From the NCBI GenBank assembly GCA_037200845.1, contig JBBCGQ010000001.1, forward strand, positions 310,001 to 374,000: 64,000 nucleotides of DNA, given 5' to 3'. The notes beneath the pieces were generated by a model. It did not search any database, was not told the origin of the DNA, and saw nothing but the letters and a program-made list of their open reading frames with translations. Below are positions 18,097 to 26,399 of this stretch, piece by piece. How positions within the stretch are numbered: position 1 is the stretch's first letter; each line of letters opens with the position of its first letter. This DNA comes from Bauldia sp. GTDB lineage: Bacteria > Pseudomonadota > Alphaproteobacteria > Rhizobiales > Kaistiaceae. The position numbers and the translations under genes are program-made.

Positions 18097-18840
18097 ATGC
18101 AGGATGCCCTAGTGCAGAGATTTAAGGCCCACGCCGCCGTCGCCGCGATTGCCGTGCTTGCCGCAGCGACCTTGCCGGCGTTCGCCGCCGGCGATCCCGT
18201 GCCGCTGCCGCATCTCCGCCCCGCCTACGCCGGCACCGGCAACGCCGCCGGCGCGGCCAGCACCGCCGCACGCCCCAACGTGCAGGTGCCGATCAATCCG
18301 AACTCGCCCTTCAGCCCGTCGCAGCAGATCGCGCTCGCCAACATCAGCGCCTACTTCAATTCGTTCGCGCTGCTCGAAGGCGACTTCATCCAGATCGGCC
18401 CCAACGGCGAACAGTCCGAGGGCGTCTTCTTCATGCGCAAGCCGGGCAAGATCCGCTTCCACTACAACCCGCCGGCCAAGCTCGACGTGATTTCCGACGG
18501 CTCCACCGTCGCGATCAAGGACGGCCGCAGCGGCACGCAGGACATGTACCCGCTGTCCAAGACGCCGCTCCGCTATCTGCTGTCGCCCAACATCGACCTG
18601 ACATCGTCAAGCCTCGTCAGCCAGGTGCAGGAGGAAGCCGATCTGATCATGGTCACGATCGTGCAGAGAGGCGCCTTCGCCGAAGGCACGCTGACCCTTA
18701 CCTTCGACAAGAAGACCTACGAACTGCGCCAGTGGCAGGTGACCGACGCGCAGGGCCTCAACACATCGGTAGCGATTTTCAACACCACCGCCGGCAAGCA
18801 GCAGACCGACCCGAACCTCTACCGGGTCGTCCCGCAGTAG
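18097..18840 (+). CDS. lolA: outer-membrane lipoprotein carrier LolA
   Basis: 247 residues with a signal peptide (AAVAAIAVLAAATLPAFAAG) for the periplasm. A Pro/Ala linker leads to the LolA core: ISAYFNSFALLEGDFIQIG...GVFFMRKPGKIRFHYNPP, typical of the alphaproteobacterial DUF-LolA type, then DVISDGSTVAIKD and TPLRYLL. It ferries lipoproteins from LolCDE to the outer membrane. It lies 98 bp after ftsK, an order conserved in Hyphomicrobiales. Confidence 0.93.
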   Translation: MQDALVQRFKAHAAVAAIAVLAAATLPAFAAGDPVPLPHLRPAYAGTGNAAGAASTAARPNVQVPINPNSPFSPSQQIALANISAYFNSFALLEGDFIQIGPNGEQSEGVFFMRKPGKIRFHYNPPAKLDVISDGSTVAIKDGRSGTQDMYPLSKTPLRYLLSPNIDLTSSSLVSQVQEEADLIMVTIVQRGAFAEGTLTLTFDKKTYELRQWQVTDAQGLNTSVAIFNTTAGKQQTDPNLYRVVPQ

Positions 18841-18946
18841 CGGCCTCCCCTGCGCTTTCCCCGCGAAGGCGGGATTCCAAGTGCGAGACGCGCGAGCCCT
18901 AACCCCACACTTTCTCCGGCTTCCGCCGGGAGGACGACGGAGTAAT

Positions 18947-18964
18947 TGACAACGTGAATTGTCA
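18947..18964. promoter_or_regulatory. 18-bp palindrome in the lolA-downstream gap
   Basis: TGACAA-CGTGAA-TTGTCA is a perfect dyad with six-base arms, in the 522-bp gap between lolA and the cyclic-nucleotide-binding gene. Its first half overlaps a -35-like TTGACA (18946-18951), but I see no matching -10. Regulator unknown. Confidence 0.4.
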
Positions 18965-18974
18965 CTCCTGCCAC

Positions 18975-19146
18975 CCTCTTGAAACCGCGTCACGGCAACC
19001 CATCTTTTGAGGCATAGCGGATCGCCTGTTTGGTAGCGCCCCCCGTCTCGCCGAGGGCGGTCCGCGAGCGCCGACGCGTCATGGTGTCCGGCGCTTGCGC
19101 CAGTAGCGCAAAGAGCGCCCAGCTTCCCCCGGAGCTGGGCGCTTTT
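18975..19146 (+). ncRNA. candidate small RNA ending in an orphan terminator
   Basis: There is no credible coding frame in 18841-19362. The stretch before the terminator at 19115-19146 contains further stem pairs (GGCGCTTGCGCC at 19090-19101; CCGCCCTCGG-type pairing near 19050-19065). A terminator 270 bp past the lolA stop, with an inverted-repeat regulatory-looking site upstream, suggests a separate short transcript. It does not resemble the conserved core of SRP RNA, and I could not match it to 6S RNA. The 5' end is a guess. Confidence 0.3.
19115..19146 (+). terminator. strong rho-independent terminator with no gene immediately upstream
   Basis: GCGCCCAGCT (19115-19124) pairs perfectly with AGCTGGGCGC (19133-19142) across an eight-base loop, followed by TTTT. 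Confidence 0.8.
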
Positions 19147-19178
19147 GCGTTTGGGCTTCACGCCAACGTGAAAACGAA

Positions 19179-19318
19179 CTCCGCTTAACCTCCCCCTTGC
19201 GGGGAGGTCAAAATCGCGAAGCGATTTTGGGTGGGGGTGCGATGCACGTTGATAGAGCCAGCCCCTCCCCAAAACCGCCGCGCGGTTTTGACCCGCCCTC
19301 CAGGGGCGGGTTGAAGCG
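19179..19318. repeat. long inverted repeat, same design as at 15122-15270
   Basis: ACCTCCCCCTTGCGGGGAGG, then TCAAAATCGCGAAGCGATTTTGG and GTGGGGGT on one side. On the other side are CCCCTCCCCAAAACCGCCG, a hairpin, and CGCCCTCCAGGGGCGGG. The two sides are inverted relative to one another. Confidence 0.7.
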
Positions 19319-19362
19319 GAGCGCTACCCACGGAGAAGCGAGCACTACCCGCGAAGCGTCGC

Positions 19363-19854
19363 CTACCCCGACCGCCGCGGCGGCGGCGCCATCCGGTCGA
19401 TCCGCGCCAGCGTCTGCCGCACCTTGCCGAGATCGAAGATCGTCGCCGTCAGCCGGTCGGTCAGCGTCGCCCGCATCTTCAGCGCGATCTGCGGGTATTC
19501 GTTCAGCATGCGCGTGATCAGTTTCCGGTCGATCTCGATCACCTGGCTCGGAACCAGCGCCGTCGCCGTCGCCGGCCGCTTCGTCTCGATGAACAGCGCC
19601 ACCTCGCCGACGAGCGTCCCCGCCTCGGCCGTTGCCACGACCTCGATCTTGGCACCCTCGCCCACCGTCATCTCGAGCTTGCCGCTGGAGACGACGTAGC
19701 CGCACGGCGCCTTCGCCCCGGCGCGGAACAGCACCTGCCCCGCGACCAGCTCCAGCCGCACCGCCGAGAACGCGATCAGCCGCAATTGCTCCGTCGGCAA
19801 ATCGGCAAACAGCGGCACCCGTTTGAGGAGCGAGATATCGCCGTCGAGGCTCAT
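19363..19854 (-). CDS. cyclic-nucleotide-binding domain protein without HTH
   Basis: 163 residues containing one Crp-type cNMP-binding domain: LLKRVPLFADLPTEQLRLIAF, GQVLFRAGAKAPCGYVVSSGKLEM and the phosphate-binding cassette TLVGEVALFIETKRPATATA. The chain stops after the C helix; no DNA-binding helix-turn-helix is present, so it is a sensor or regulatory subunit rather than a Crp/Fnr factor. It lies seven bases after the response regulator gene, on the same strand, so the two probably act in one signalling unit. Ligand unknown. Confidence 0.85.
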   Translation of the reverse strand: MSLDGDISLLKRVPLFADLPTEQLRLIAFSAVRLELVAGQVLFRAGAKAPCGYVVSSGKLEMTVGEGAKIEVVATAEAGTLVGEVALFIETKRPATATALVPSQVIEIDRKLITRMLNEYPQIALKMRATLTDRLTATIFDLGKVRQTLARIDRMAPPPRRSG

Positions 19855-19861
19855 GCTGCGG

Positions 19862-20545
19862 TCACGGAACGAGCTTGTAGCCGCCGGCCTCGGTCACCAG
19901 CAGCTCGGCCTTGGACGGATCGCGCTCGATCTTCTGGCGCAGGCGGTAGATGTGCGTCTCGAGCGTGTGCGTGGTGACGCCGGAATTGTAGCCCCACACC
20001 TCGTGCAGCAGCACGTCGCGGGTGATGACCTTCTCGCCGGCGCGATAGAGGAACTTGAGTATCGCCGTTTCCTTCTCGGTCAGGCGGATCTTGCCGCCCT
20101 TCTCGTCGACCAGCATCTTGGCGCTCGGCCGGAAGGTGTAGTGCCCGATGGTGAAGACCGCGTCCTCGCTCTGCTCGTGCTGGCGAAGCTGCGCGCGGAT
20201 GCGCGCCAGCAGCACGGCGAAGCGGAACGGCTTCGTCACATAGTCGTTGGCGCCGGCTTCCAGTCCGAGAATCGTGTCCGACTCCGAGTCCTGCCCGGTC
20301 AGCATGATCACCGGAGCCTTGAAGCCGCCCTTGCGCAGAAGCTTCACCGCCTCGCGCCCGTCCATGTCCGGCAGACCGACGTCCATGATGACGAGATCGA
20401 GCGGCTCCGCCCGCGCCCGCGCCACGCCCTTGGCGGCGGTCGAATCCTGCAGCACCTCGAACTCCTCGTAGAGCGAGAGCTGCTCGACGAGTCCGTCGCG
20501 AAGCACATCGTCGTCATCGACGACCAGAATTCTGCGTGCGGGCAT
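19862..20545 (-). CDS. OmpR-type response regulator
   Basis: 227 residues. The receiver domain (5-120) has the acidic pocket DDDD (10-13), phosphoacceptor D55 (LVIMDVGLPDMDG), a conserved Thr (VIMLTGQDSES) and Lys (DYVTKPFRF). The Trans_reg_C winged helix (about 135-225) includes LTEKETAILKFLYRAGEKVITRDVLLHEVWGY and THTLETHIYRLRQKIE. No sensor kinase gene is adjacent, so it is an orphan locally. It shares an operon with the cNMP-binding protein. Confidence 0.93.
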   Translation of the reverse strand: MPARRILVVDDDDVLRDGLVEQLSLYEEFEVLQDSTAAKGVARARAEPLDLVIMDVGLPDMDGREAVKLLRKGGFKAPVIMLTGQDSESDTILGLEAGANDYVTKPFRFAVLLARIRAQLRQHEQSEDAVFTIGHYTFRPSAKMLVDEKGGKIRLTEKETAILKFLYRAGEKVITRDVLLHEVWGYNSGVTTHTLETHIYRLRQKIERDPSKAELLVTEAGGYKLVP

Positions 20546-20703
20546 GCTGCCGTGTGCTCAACCGCATCCGGGCGGGGAGGCCCCGAATTGGCTGAATCCC
20601 TTTGGAATCTCTACCGGTTCAGGTGTAGACCCCAACCGCCGGGCCACGCAAGGCGCCCGGCCCATCGTGGATAATATCAAGCGGGAAAAGCCGCCAAGCC
20701 GCC

Positions 20704-21216
20704 ATGACCGCCCGCGCCCCGTTTTCCCATCTCCTGGTACGGAACGGCACGCTCGCCGCCGGCCCCCTCCGCGCCCGCTGCGCCGTCGGCCGCGCCGGCA
20801 TCACCAGCCACAAGCGCGAAGGCGACGGCGCCACCCCGCGCGGCACCTTCCGCCTCCTCGCCGCCCTCTATCGCCCCGACAGATTGCCGCGACCGGTAAC
20901 CTCGCTGCCGCTCACCGCGATCGACCCGAACGCCGGCTGGTGCGACGACCCCGCCGACCGCAACTACAACCGCGCCGTCCGTCTCCCCTACCAAGCAAGG
21001 CACGAAAACCTCTGGCGCACGGACCACCTCTACGACGTGGTCGTGGTGCTCGACTACAACATCGACCCAGTCGTGCCCGGCGCCGGCAGCGCGATCTTCC
21101 TCCACCTCGGCCACAAGGATTTCGCCCCGACCTCGGGCTGCATCGTGGTGTCGCTGGAGACTATGCGGCAGCTTCTCCCGCGCCTCAGCCGCGAGACGAT
21201 GGTAGAGGTGCGCTGA
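20704..21216 (+). CDS. L,D-transpeptidase (YkuD) family protein
   Basis: 170 residues. The catalytic YkuD signature is HLGHKDFAPTSGCIVVS, with the nucleophile Cys in SGC. Earlier YkuD strands are GRAGITSHKREGDGATPRGTFRL and NAGWCDDPADRNYNRAV. These enzymes form 3-3 peptidoglycan cross-links or attach proteins to the wall. There is no clear signal peptide in this reading; the N terminus (MTARAPFSHLLVRNG) matches the short ErfK-like group common in Hyphomicrobiales, so its export is unclear. It is transcribed divergently from the response regulator across 158 bp that shows no clear site. Confidence 0.87.
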   Translation: MTARAPFSHLLVRNGTLAAGPLRARCAVGRAGITSHKREGDGATPRGTFRLLAALYRPDRLPRPVTSLPLTAIDPNAGWCDDPADRNYNRAVRLPYQARHENLWRTDHLYDVVVVLDYNIDPVVPGAGSAIFLHLGHKDFAPTSGCIVVSLETMRQLLPRLSRETMVEVR

Positions 21217-21285
21217 CTGCGGATCGAGGTGTCCTGACGGCGTTCGTCCTCGCCGTCTCCCTCCCGCTCATCGCCCTCCCCACCT

Positions 21286-21402
21286 ATCGTCATCCTCCGC
21301 GAAGGCGGAGGATCGCTCTCGGCAAACGCGCCACCTCAAGTCAGCGAGGGCCTCAACCGCTCCTCCGGTCAAGCCGAAAGAGGACGACGAGGGGAGGCCA
21401 GC
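21286..21402. repeat. palindromic repeat element, left of the GIY-YIG gene
   Basis: The hairpin CATCCTCCGCGAAGGCGGAGGAT is followed by CGCCACCTCAAGTCAGCG, then CCTCAACCGCTCCTCCGG. The same ordered parts occur at 21775-21871, on the other side of the GIY-YIG gene. Confidence 0.8.
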
Positions 21403-21446
21403 AACGCTTCTTGACGAACACGCTGCCGCCATCGTGCAATCCCGGC

Positions 21447-21734
21447 ATGCACTTCTACGTCTACATCGTGACCAACCGCCCCTACGGCACGCTGTATATC
21501 GGCGTCACGAACGACATCGCCCGCCGCGCCTGGGAACACCGCGAGGGAATCGTCGCGGGCTTCACTAAACGCTACGGGCTCAAGCTCCTCATCCATGTCG
21601 AAATTTTCGACAGCATCTCCGAAGCGATCCACCGCGAAAGGCGCCTGAAAACCTGGAATCGCGCCTGGAGGATCGCGTTGATCGAAAAGGAAAACCCGAA
21701 CTGGGATGACCTCTATCCTACGCTGCTGGAATAG
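21447..21734 (+). CDS. GIY-YIG nuclease family protein
   Basis: A 95-residue stand-alone GIY-YIG domain of the UvrC-like small type: FYVYIVTNRPYGTLYIGVTND carries the YVYI...LYIG pair. R (RRAWEHREG) and the late E (AIHRERRLKTWNRAWRIALIE) complete the usual catalytic set. Such proteins are numerous in alphaproteobacteria and their role is unknown; they may cut branched or repeat DNA. Copies of one palindromic repeat bracket the gene, suggesting that gene and repeat travel or function together. I start at MHFYVYIV, as in the family. Confidence 0.9.
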   Translation: MHFYVYIVTNRPYGTLYIGVTNDIARRAWEHREGIVAGFTKRYGLKLLIHVEIFDSISEAIHRERRLKTWNRAWRIALIEKENPNWDDLYPTLLE

Positions 21735-21774
21735 CGTACCCGGCACCTACTCTTCGGTCATCCCACCCCACTTC

Positions 21775-21871
21775 GTCATCCTCCGCGAAGGCGGAGGATC
21801 ATTCTCCAAGCATCTTCCACCTCAAGTCAGCGCAAGCCTCAACCGATCCTCCGCCTTCGCGGAGGATGACG
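21775..21871. repeat. palindromic repeat element, right of the GIY-YIG gene
   Basis: CATCCTCCGCGAAGGCGGAGGATC, then CCACCTCAAGTCAGCG and CCTCAACCGATCCTCCG, closing with the inverse hairpin GATCCTCCGCCTTCGCGGAGGATGA in which the two ends pair. It is a near copy of the element at 21286-21402. Confidence 0.8.
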
Positions 21872-21903
21872 GCGGCGGCGGTGGTCAGTGGCGGCGGCGA
21901 CGC

Positions 21904-22581
21904 TTAGCCAACAACGATCGCCGAGCGCTCCCCAAACACCGCGCTCCCCACCCGCACGTCCGTCGCCCCCATCGCGATCGCCGTCTCGAAATCCCCGCTC
22001 ATTCCCATCGACAGCGAGGCCAATCCCAGCCGCCGCGCAATCTTCGCCAGCAAAGCAAAATGCGGCGCCACCACCGCATCGACCGGCGGAATGCACATCA
22101 GCCCATCCACCGCGAGCCCATGCACCTCGCGGCAGCGCGTCACGAACGCATCGACCTCCGCCGGCGCGACGCCGGCCTTCTGCGCCTCCTCGCCAGTGTT
22201 GACCTGCACCAGCAGCCTGAGCATCCGCCCCTGCTTACGCATCTCGGCCGCCACCGCCCCGGCGATCTTGTCCCGATCGATCGTGTGGATCGCGTCAAAC
22301 AGCGCCACCGCCTCGCCCGCCTTGTTCGATTGCAGCGGCCCGATCAGATGCAGCTCAATCCCTGCCGTCTCAGCCCGCAGCGCGGGCCATTTGCCGGCGG
22401 CCTCCTGCACCCGGTTCTCGCCGAACACCCGCTGCCCCGCCCCGATCGCCGGCCGGATCGCATCCGCCTCGAAAGTCTTGGAAACCGCGATCAGCCGCAC
22501 CGAGCCCGCCGCCCGCCCGGCCGCCTTTTCGGCAGCAGCGATGCGCCGGCGAATGTCCGCAAGATTATCGGTCGCGCTCAT
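21904..22581 (-). CDS. yggS: YggS-family PLP homeostasis protein
   Basis: 225 residues, an alanine-racemase-N-like TIM barrel. VRLIAVSKTFEADAIRPAI contains the PLP-binding Lys of the family; GENRVQEAAGKWPALR, ELHLIGPLQSNKA, LLVQVNTGEEAQKAGV and LSMGMSGDFETAIAMGATDVRVGSAVFG are its signature blocks. It binds pyridoxal phosphate and buffers B6 and amino-acid balance; no catalysis is known. I start at MSATDNLADIRRR; longer readings run into the leuS promoter region. Divergent from leuS across 112 bp. Confidence 0.94.
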   Translation of the reverse strand: MSATDNLADIRRRIAAAEKAAGRAAGSVRLIAVSKTFEADAIRPAIGAGQRVFGENRVQEAAGKWPALRAETAGIELHLIGPLQSNKAGEAVALFDAIHTIDRDKIAGAVAAEMRKQGRMLRLLVQVNTGEEAQKAGVAPAEVDAFVTRCREVHGLAVDGLMCIPPVDAVVAPHFALLAKIARRLGLASLSMGMSGDFETAIAMGATDVRVGSAVFGERSAIVVG

Positions 22582-22693
22582 GGTGCGGGCATATAGCACC
22601 GCCCTTCCGGTTGACCGAACCGCATGATTCTGGTGAAGGTCCGCGACCCAAGGAAACCCGCCCGGAATCCCGGAAAAATACGCCGCAAAACCC

Positions 22694-25339
22694 ATGGCCA
22701 TCGAACGCTACAATCCGCGCGCCGTCGAGCCGCGCTGGCAGGCCGTCTGGGCCGAGAAACGCATCTTCGAGACCGACAACGAAGACCCACGGCCGAAGTA
22801 TTACGTCCTCGAGATGTTCCCCTATCCATCGGGGCGCATCCACATGGGCCACGTGCGCAACTACACGCTGGGCGACGTCTTCGCGCGCTTCATGCGCGCC
22901 AAGGGCTACAACGTCCTTTACCCCAAGGGCTGGGACGCGTTCGGCCTGCCGGCTGAAAACGCCGCCATCCAGAACGGCGTCAATCCGCGCGACTGGACGT
23001 ACGACAACATCGCCGCCATGCGCGACCAGCTCAAGATGATGGGCCTGTCGCTGGACTGGTCGCGCGAATTCGCGACCTGCGATCCGGAATACTACGCCCA
23101 GCAGCAGAAGCTGTTTCTCGACATGCTCGAGAAGGGTTTGGCCTATCGCCGGAAGTCCAAGGTCAACTGGGACCCGGTCGACCAGACCGTGCTCGCCAAC
23201 GAGCAGGTGATCGACGGCAAGGGCTGGCGCTCGGGCGCCGTCGTCGAGCAGCGCGAGCTGACCCAGTGGTTCTTCAAGATCTCGGCCTACAGCGACGAGC
23301 TGCTCGCCGCGCTGGATACGCTCGACCGCTGGCCGGAAAAGGTCCGCCTGATGCAGCGGAACTGGATCGGCAAGTCGGAGGGCATGCGCGTCCGCTTCCC
23401 CTTCGCCGGCGATCATCCGTCCGGCTTCGACACCGTCGAAGTCTTCACCACCCGCCAGGACACGCTGTTCGGCGCGAGCTTCATCGCGATCTCCGCCGAC
23501 CATCCGCTGGCGACCGCGTTGTCGCATCACGACGCGAAGCTGACGTCGTTCATCGACGAGTGCCGTCGCACCGGCGTCAGCGCCGCCGCGATCGAAACCG
23601 CCGAGAAGATGGGCTACGACACCGGCCTCACGGTCCAGCATCCCTTCGTCGCCGACCTCAGGCTGCCGGTCTACGTCGCGAACTTCGTGCTGATGGACTA
23701 CGGCACCGGCGCGATCTTCGGCTGCCCGGCGCACGACCAGCGCGACTACGACTTCGCCAGGAAATACGATCTGCCGATCCGCCCGGTAGTCGCCCCGGTC
23801 GACACCTTCGACTCAGACAAGGATCTCGTCGTCTGGCTGGAGCAGCTCGCCTCAGGCAAGGAGGCCTACGTCGACGACGGCACGCTGATCAACTCCGATT
23901 TCCTCGACGGCAAAAGCGTCGCCGAGGCCAAGGAAGACGTCGCCCAACGCCTTGAATCGACGACGGTTTTCGGCGCCCCCCAGGGCGTGCGCCAGATCAA
24001 CTACCGCCTGCGCGACTGGGGCATCTCCCGCCAGCGCTATTGGGGCTGCCCGATCCCCGTGATCCACTGCCCCGAGCATGGCGTCGTTCCCGTTCCGGCG
24101 AAGGATCTGCCCGTCCGCCTGCCCGACGACGTCACGCTCGACAAGCCCGGCAACCCGCTCGATCACCACCCGACGTGGAAGCACACCACGTGCCCGATCT
24201 GCGCGCGCCCGTCCCTGCGCGAGACCGACACGATGGACACCTTCGTCGACTCGTCGTGGTACTTCGCCCGCTTCACCGCGCCCCACGCCGAGACGCCGAC
24301 CGACCGCAAGGCCGTCGATGCGTGGCTGCCCGTCGACCAGTACATCGGCGGCATCGAGCACGCGATTTTGCACCTGCTCTACTCGCGCTTCTTCACGCGC
24401 GCGATGAAGGCCACCGGTCACGTCGGCCTCGACGAACCGTTCGCCGGCCTGTTCACGCAAGGCATGGTCGTCCACGAAACCTACCGCAACGCCGACGGCA
24501 CCTGGGCCTCGCCCGCCGAGATCAAGATCGAAGGCGAGGGCGAGCACCGCAAGGCGTGGGACGTCAAGACCGGCGCGCCCGTCGAGATCGGCGGCATCGA
24601 GAAGATGTCGAAGTCGAAGCGCAACACCGTCGATCCGAGCGACATCATGCAGAGCTACGGCGCCGACACCGCCCGCTGGTTCATGCTGTCCGACTCGCCG
24701 CCCGAGCGCGACGTGATCTGGACCGAGGATGGCGTCGCCGGCTCGTTCCGCTTCGTCCAGCGCATCTGGCGCCTGGTCTCGGAATGGACCGAGGACAAGG
24801 CTACGCCCGGCGCCGCCGCCGGCGCCAATGCCGCCAGCCCCGAGGCCGTGGCGCTGCGCAAGTCCGCCCACCGCGCGCTGGCAGCGGCCGAAGACGCGAT
24901 CCGCACGCTCCGCTTCAACGTCGCCGTCGCCCGCATCTACGAGCTGACCAACGCTGTCGCTTCCGCCATCGCCAATCCTGCCAAGGACGCGATGCTGCGC
25001 GCGGCAATTACCGAGGCGCTGGATATCCTGGTGCAGATACTGGCGCCGATGATGCCGCACCTCGCCGAGGAGTGCTGGGTGGCGCTCGGCCACGACGGCC
25101 TCGTCGCTTTGCGGCGGTGGCCTGAGGTCGATGCCGCGCTGCTCACCGAGGACAGCTTCACGTACCCGATACAAATCAACGGCAAGAAGCGCGCTGAATT
25201 GACAATCGCCATCGACGCGCCCCAAGCTGACGTGGAGAAGGCTACGCTTGCCCTCGACGCGGTTCGCCGGGCACTGGACGGTCAGGTACCCAAGAAGATC
25301 GTCGTCGTACCGAAGAGGATCGTGAATGTCGTCGTCTGA
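22694..25339 (+). CDS. leuS: leucyl-tRNA synthetase
   Basis: 881 residues, the bacterial LeuRS length. The class I HIGH motif appears as [15 protein letters not shown], the CP1 editing domain is in the middle ([17 protein letters not shown]...[16 protein letters not shown]) and the KMSKS loop is [17 protein letters not shown]. An anticodon-binding helical domain and a C-terminal tail follow. It charges tRNA-Leu. It heads leuS-lptE-(hypothetical)-holA, the conserved Hyphomicrobiales arrangement; lptE overlaps its last 14 bases. Confidence 0.98.
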   Translation: MAIERYNPRAVEPRWQAVWAEKRIFETDNEDPRPKYYVLEMFPYPSGRIHMGHVRNYTLGDVFARFMRAKGYNVLYPKGWDAFGLPAENAAIQNGVNPRDWTYDNIAAMRDQLKMMGLSLDWSREFATCDPEYYAQQQKLFLDMLEKGLAYRRKSKVNWDPVDQTVLANEQVIDGKGWRSGAVVEQRELTQWFFKISAYSDELLAALDTLDRWPEKVRLMQRNWIGKSEGMRVRFPFAGDHPSGFDTVEVFTTRQDTLFGASFIAISADHPLATALSHHDAKLTSFIDECRRTGVSAAAIETAEKMGYDTGLTVQHPFVADLRLPVYVANFVLMDYGTGAIFGCPAHDQRDYDFARKYDLPIRPVVAPVDTFDSDKDLVVWLEQLASGKEAYVDDGTLINSDFLDGKSVAEAKEDVAQRLESTTVFGAPQGVRQINYRLRDWGISRQRYWGCPIPVIHCPEHGVVPVPAKDLPVRLPDDVTLDKPGNPLDHHPTWKHTTCPICARPSLRETDTMDTFVDSSWYFARFTAPHAETPTDRKAVDAWLPVDQYIGGIEHAILHLLYSRFFTRAMKATGHVGLDEPFAGLFTQGMVVHETYRNADGTWASPAEIKIEGEGEHRKAWDVKTGAPVEIGGIEKMSKSKRNTVDPSDIMQSYGADTARWFMLSDSPPERDVIWTEDGVAGSFRFVQRIWRLVSEWTEDKATPGAAAGANAASPEAVALRKSAHRALAAAEDAIRTLRFNVAVARIYELTNAVASAIANPAKDAMLRAAITEALDILVQILAPMMPHLAEECWVALGHDGLVALRRWPEVDAALLTEDSFTYPIQINGKKRAELTIAIDAPQADVEKATLALDAVRRALDGQVPKKIVVVPKRIVNVVV

Positions 25340-25850
25340 TCCCGCCCGCTACTACCGCCTCGCCTTCGCGGCGGCCGGCGCGTTCATCCTTTCGGCGTGC
25401 ACCGTTCAGCCGCTCTACGGCCCGACGCCGTCGGGCAGCACGGTTTCCACCGCAGTCAGCCACGTCGCCATCGACCAGGTCGATACCCGCGTCGCGCAGG
25501 TGCTGCGCAACAAGCTGATTTTCGATCTCGACGGCGGCCAGGAGCCGAGCGCCCCGCTCTACCGCATGAAGCTCACCGTCTCGTCGGCCGAAAGCGCGCT
25601 GGGCGTCACGCCGATCGAGGCCGCGCCCGCCTACTCGCTGACCGTGCAGGCGACCTACGAGGTGACCTCCGTCGCCACCGGCGTGATCGTGCTCCGGGGC
25701 ACCAGCCGCGGCACTGCATCGTTCGACCGCGTCACCCAGGCATACGCCAACACGCGCGCCAAGCTGGACGCCGAGGATCGCGCCGCCGCCGAAGCTGCCG
25801 ACGACATCCGCATCCGCTTCGCCACGGCCGCCGCCAAGGGCACCATCTGA
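25326..25850 (+). CDS. lptE: LPS-assembly lipoprotein LptE
   Basis: 174 residues. A lipoprotein signal ends in the lipobox LSAC ([19 protein letters not shown]), so the mature protein is anchored in the outer membrane, where LptE plugs LptD. The conserved LptE strand [10 protein letters not shown] and the [20 protein letters not shown] pattern follow. It overlaps the leuS 3' end by 14 bases in another frame, implying translational coupling. Confidence 0.88.
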   Translation: MSSSDPARYYRLAFAAAGAFILSACTVQPLYGPTPSGSTVSTAVSHVAIDQVDTRVAQVLRNKLIFDLDGGQEPSAPLYRMKLTVSSAESALGVTPIEAAPAYSLTVQATYEVTSVATGVIVLRGTSRGTASFDRVTQAYANTRAKLDAEDRAAAEAADDIRIRFATAAAKGTI

Positions 25851-25855
25851 TCGCA

Positions 25856-26350
25856 ATGCGCCGCGCCGCGTTCTGCATCGCAGCGCTGATGTTGGTCGCC
25901 GAACCCGCACACGCCGATTGGTGGACGACCATCGAGAAGGACGGCGACGGCAGTGACATGGCCGTCATGCAGGGCAGCGCCCAATACAACTTTGTCGCCT
26001 TCCTGCTGTGCAAGAAGGACAGCCAGAAGCACGTCATGCTGCAATGGGGCGACGGCAAAACGCCCACGCCCGAGCTCAAGACGACCAACGATCTGACGCT
26101 GACCATCAAGACCGACGAAGGCGTGCATACCTCGACGGGCGTGTGGTCCGACTACGGCACCGGCCACGAGATTCTGGAATACGCCAACCTCTACGAGACC
26201 AACGAGATCGCCGATTTCATCGGCCGGTCGAAAGACACGGTGACCTTCATTTTCGACAGCCCGTCGCTCAAGGTGCACGATGGCGTTGTCTCGTTCGCCA
26301 ACGGCGCCGCTGACGCCGCCGCGAAATTCACCGCCTTCTGTCCCAACTAA
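25856..26350 (+). CDS. periplasmic hypothetical protein
   Basis: 164 residues with a signal peptide (AAFCIAALMLVAEPAHA, cleavage predicted before DWWTT). The mature part is a mixed beta-rich domain with two cysteines (LLCKKD and the terminal FCPN) that could form a disulphide. No family is recognised. It starts five bases after the lptE stop and is followed by holA, where these two genes usually adjoin. It is therefore an extra gene in a conserved operon, possibly linked to envelope assembly. Confidence 0.7.
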   Translation: MRRAAFCIAALMLVAEPAHADWWTTIEKDGDGSDMAVMQGSAQYNFVAFLLCKKDSQKHVMLQWGDGKTPTPELKTTNDLTLTIKTDEGVHTSTGVWSDYGTGHEILEYANLYETNEIADFIGRSKDTVTFIFDSPSLKVHDGVVSFANGAADAAAKFTAFCPN

Positions 26351-26399
26351 AGCTTTGCCGGGCCGTGCGCTCGGCGCCGGTGCGCACTAGATTGGGCCG

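Noticed and set aside
18975-19146. Signal recognition particle RNA or 6S RNA downstream of lolA
   Set aside because: The GGAAGCAG-type SRP tetraloop/asymmetric-loop core is missing, and I could not pair the ends as expected of 6S RNA. Kept only as an unclassified candidate.
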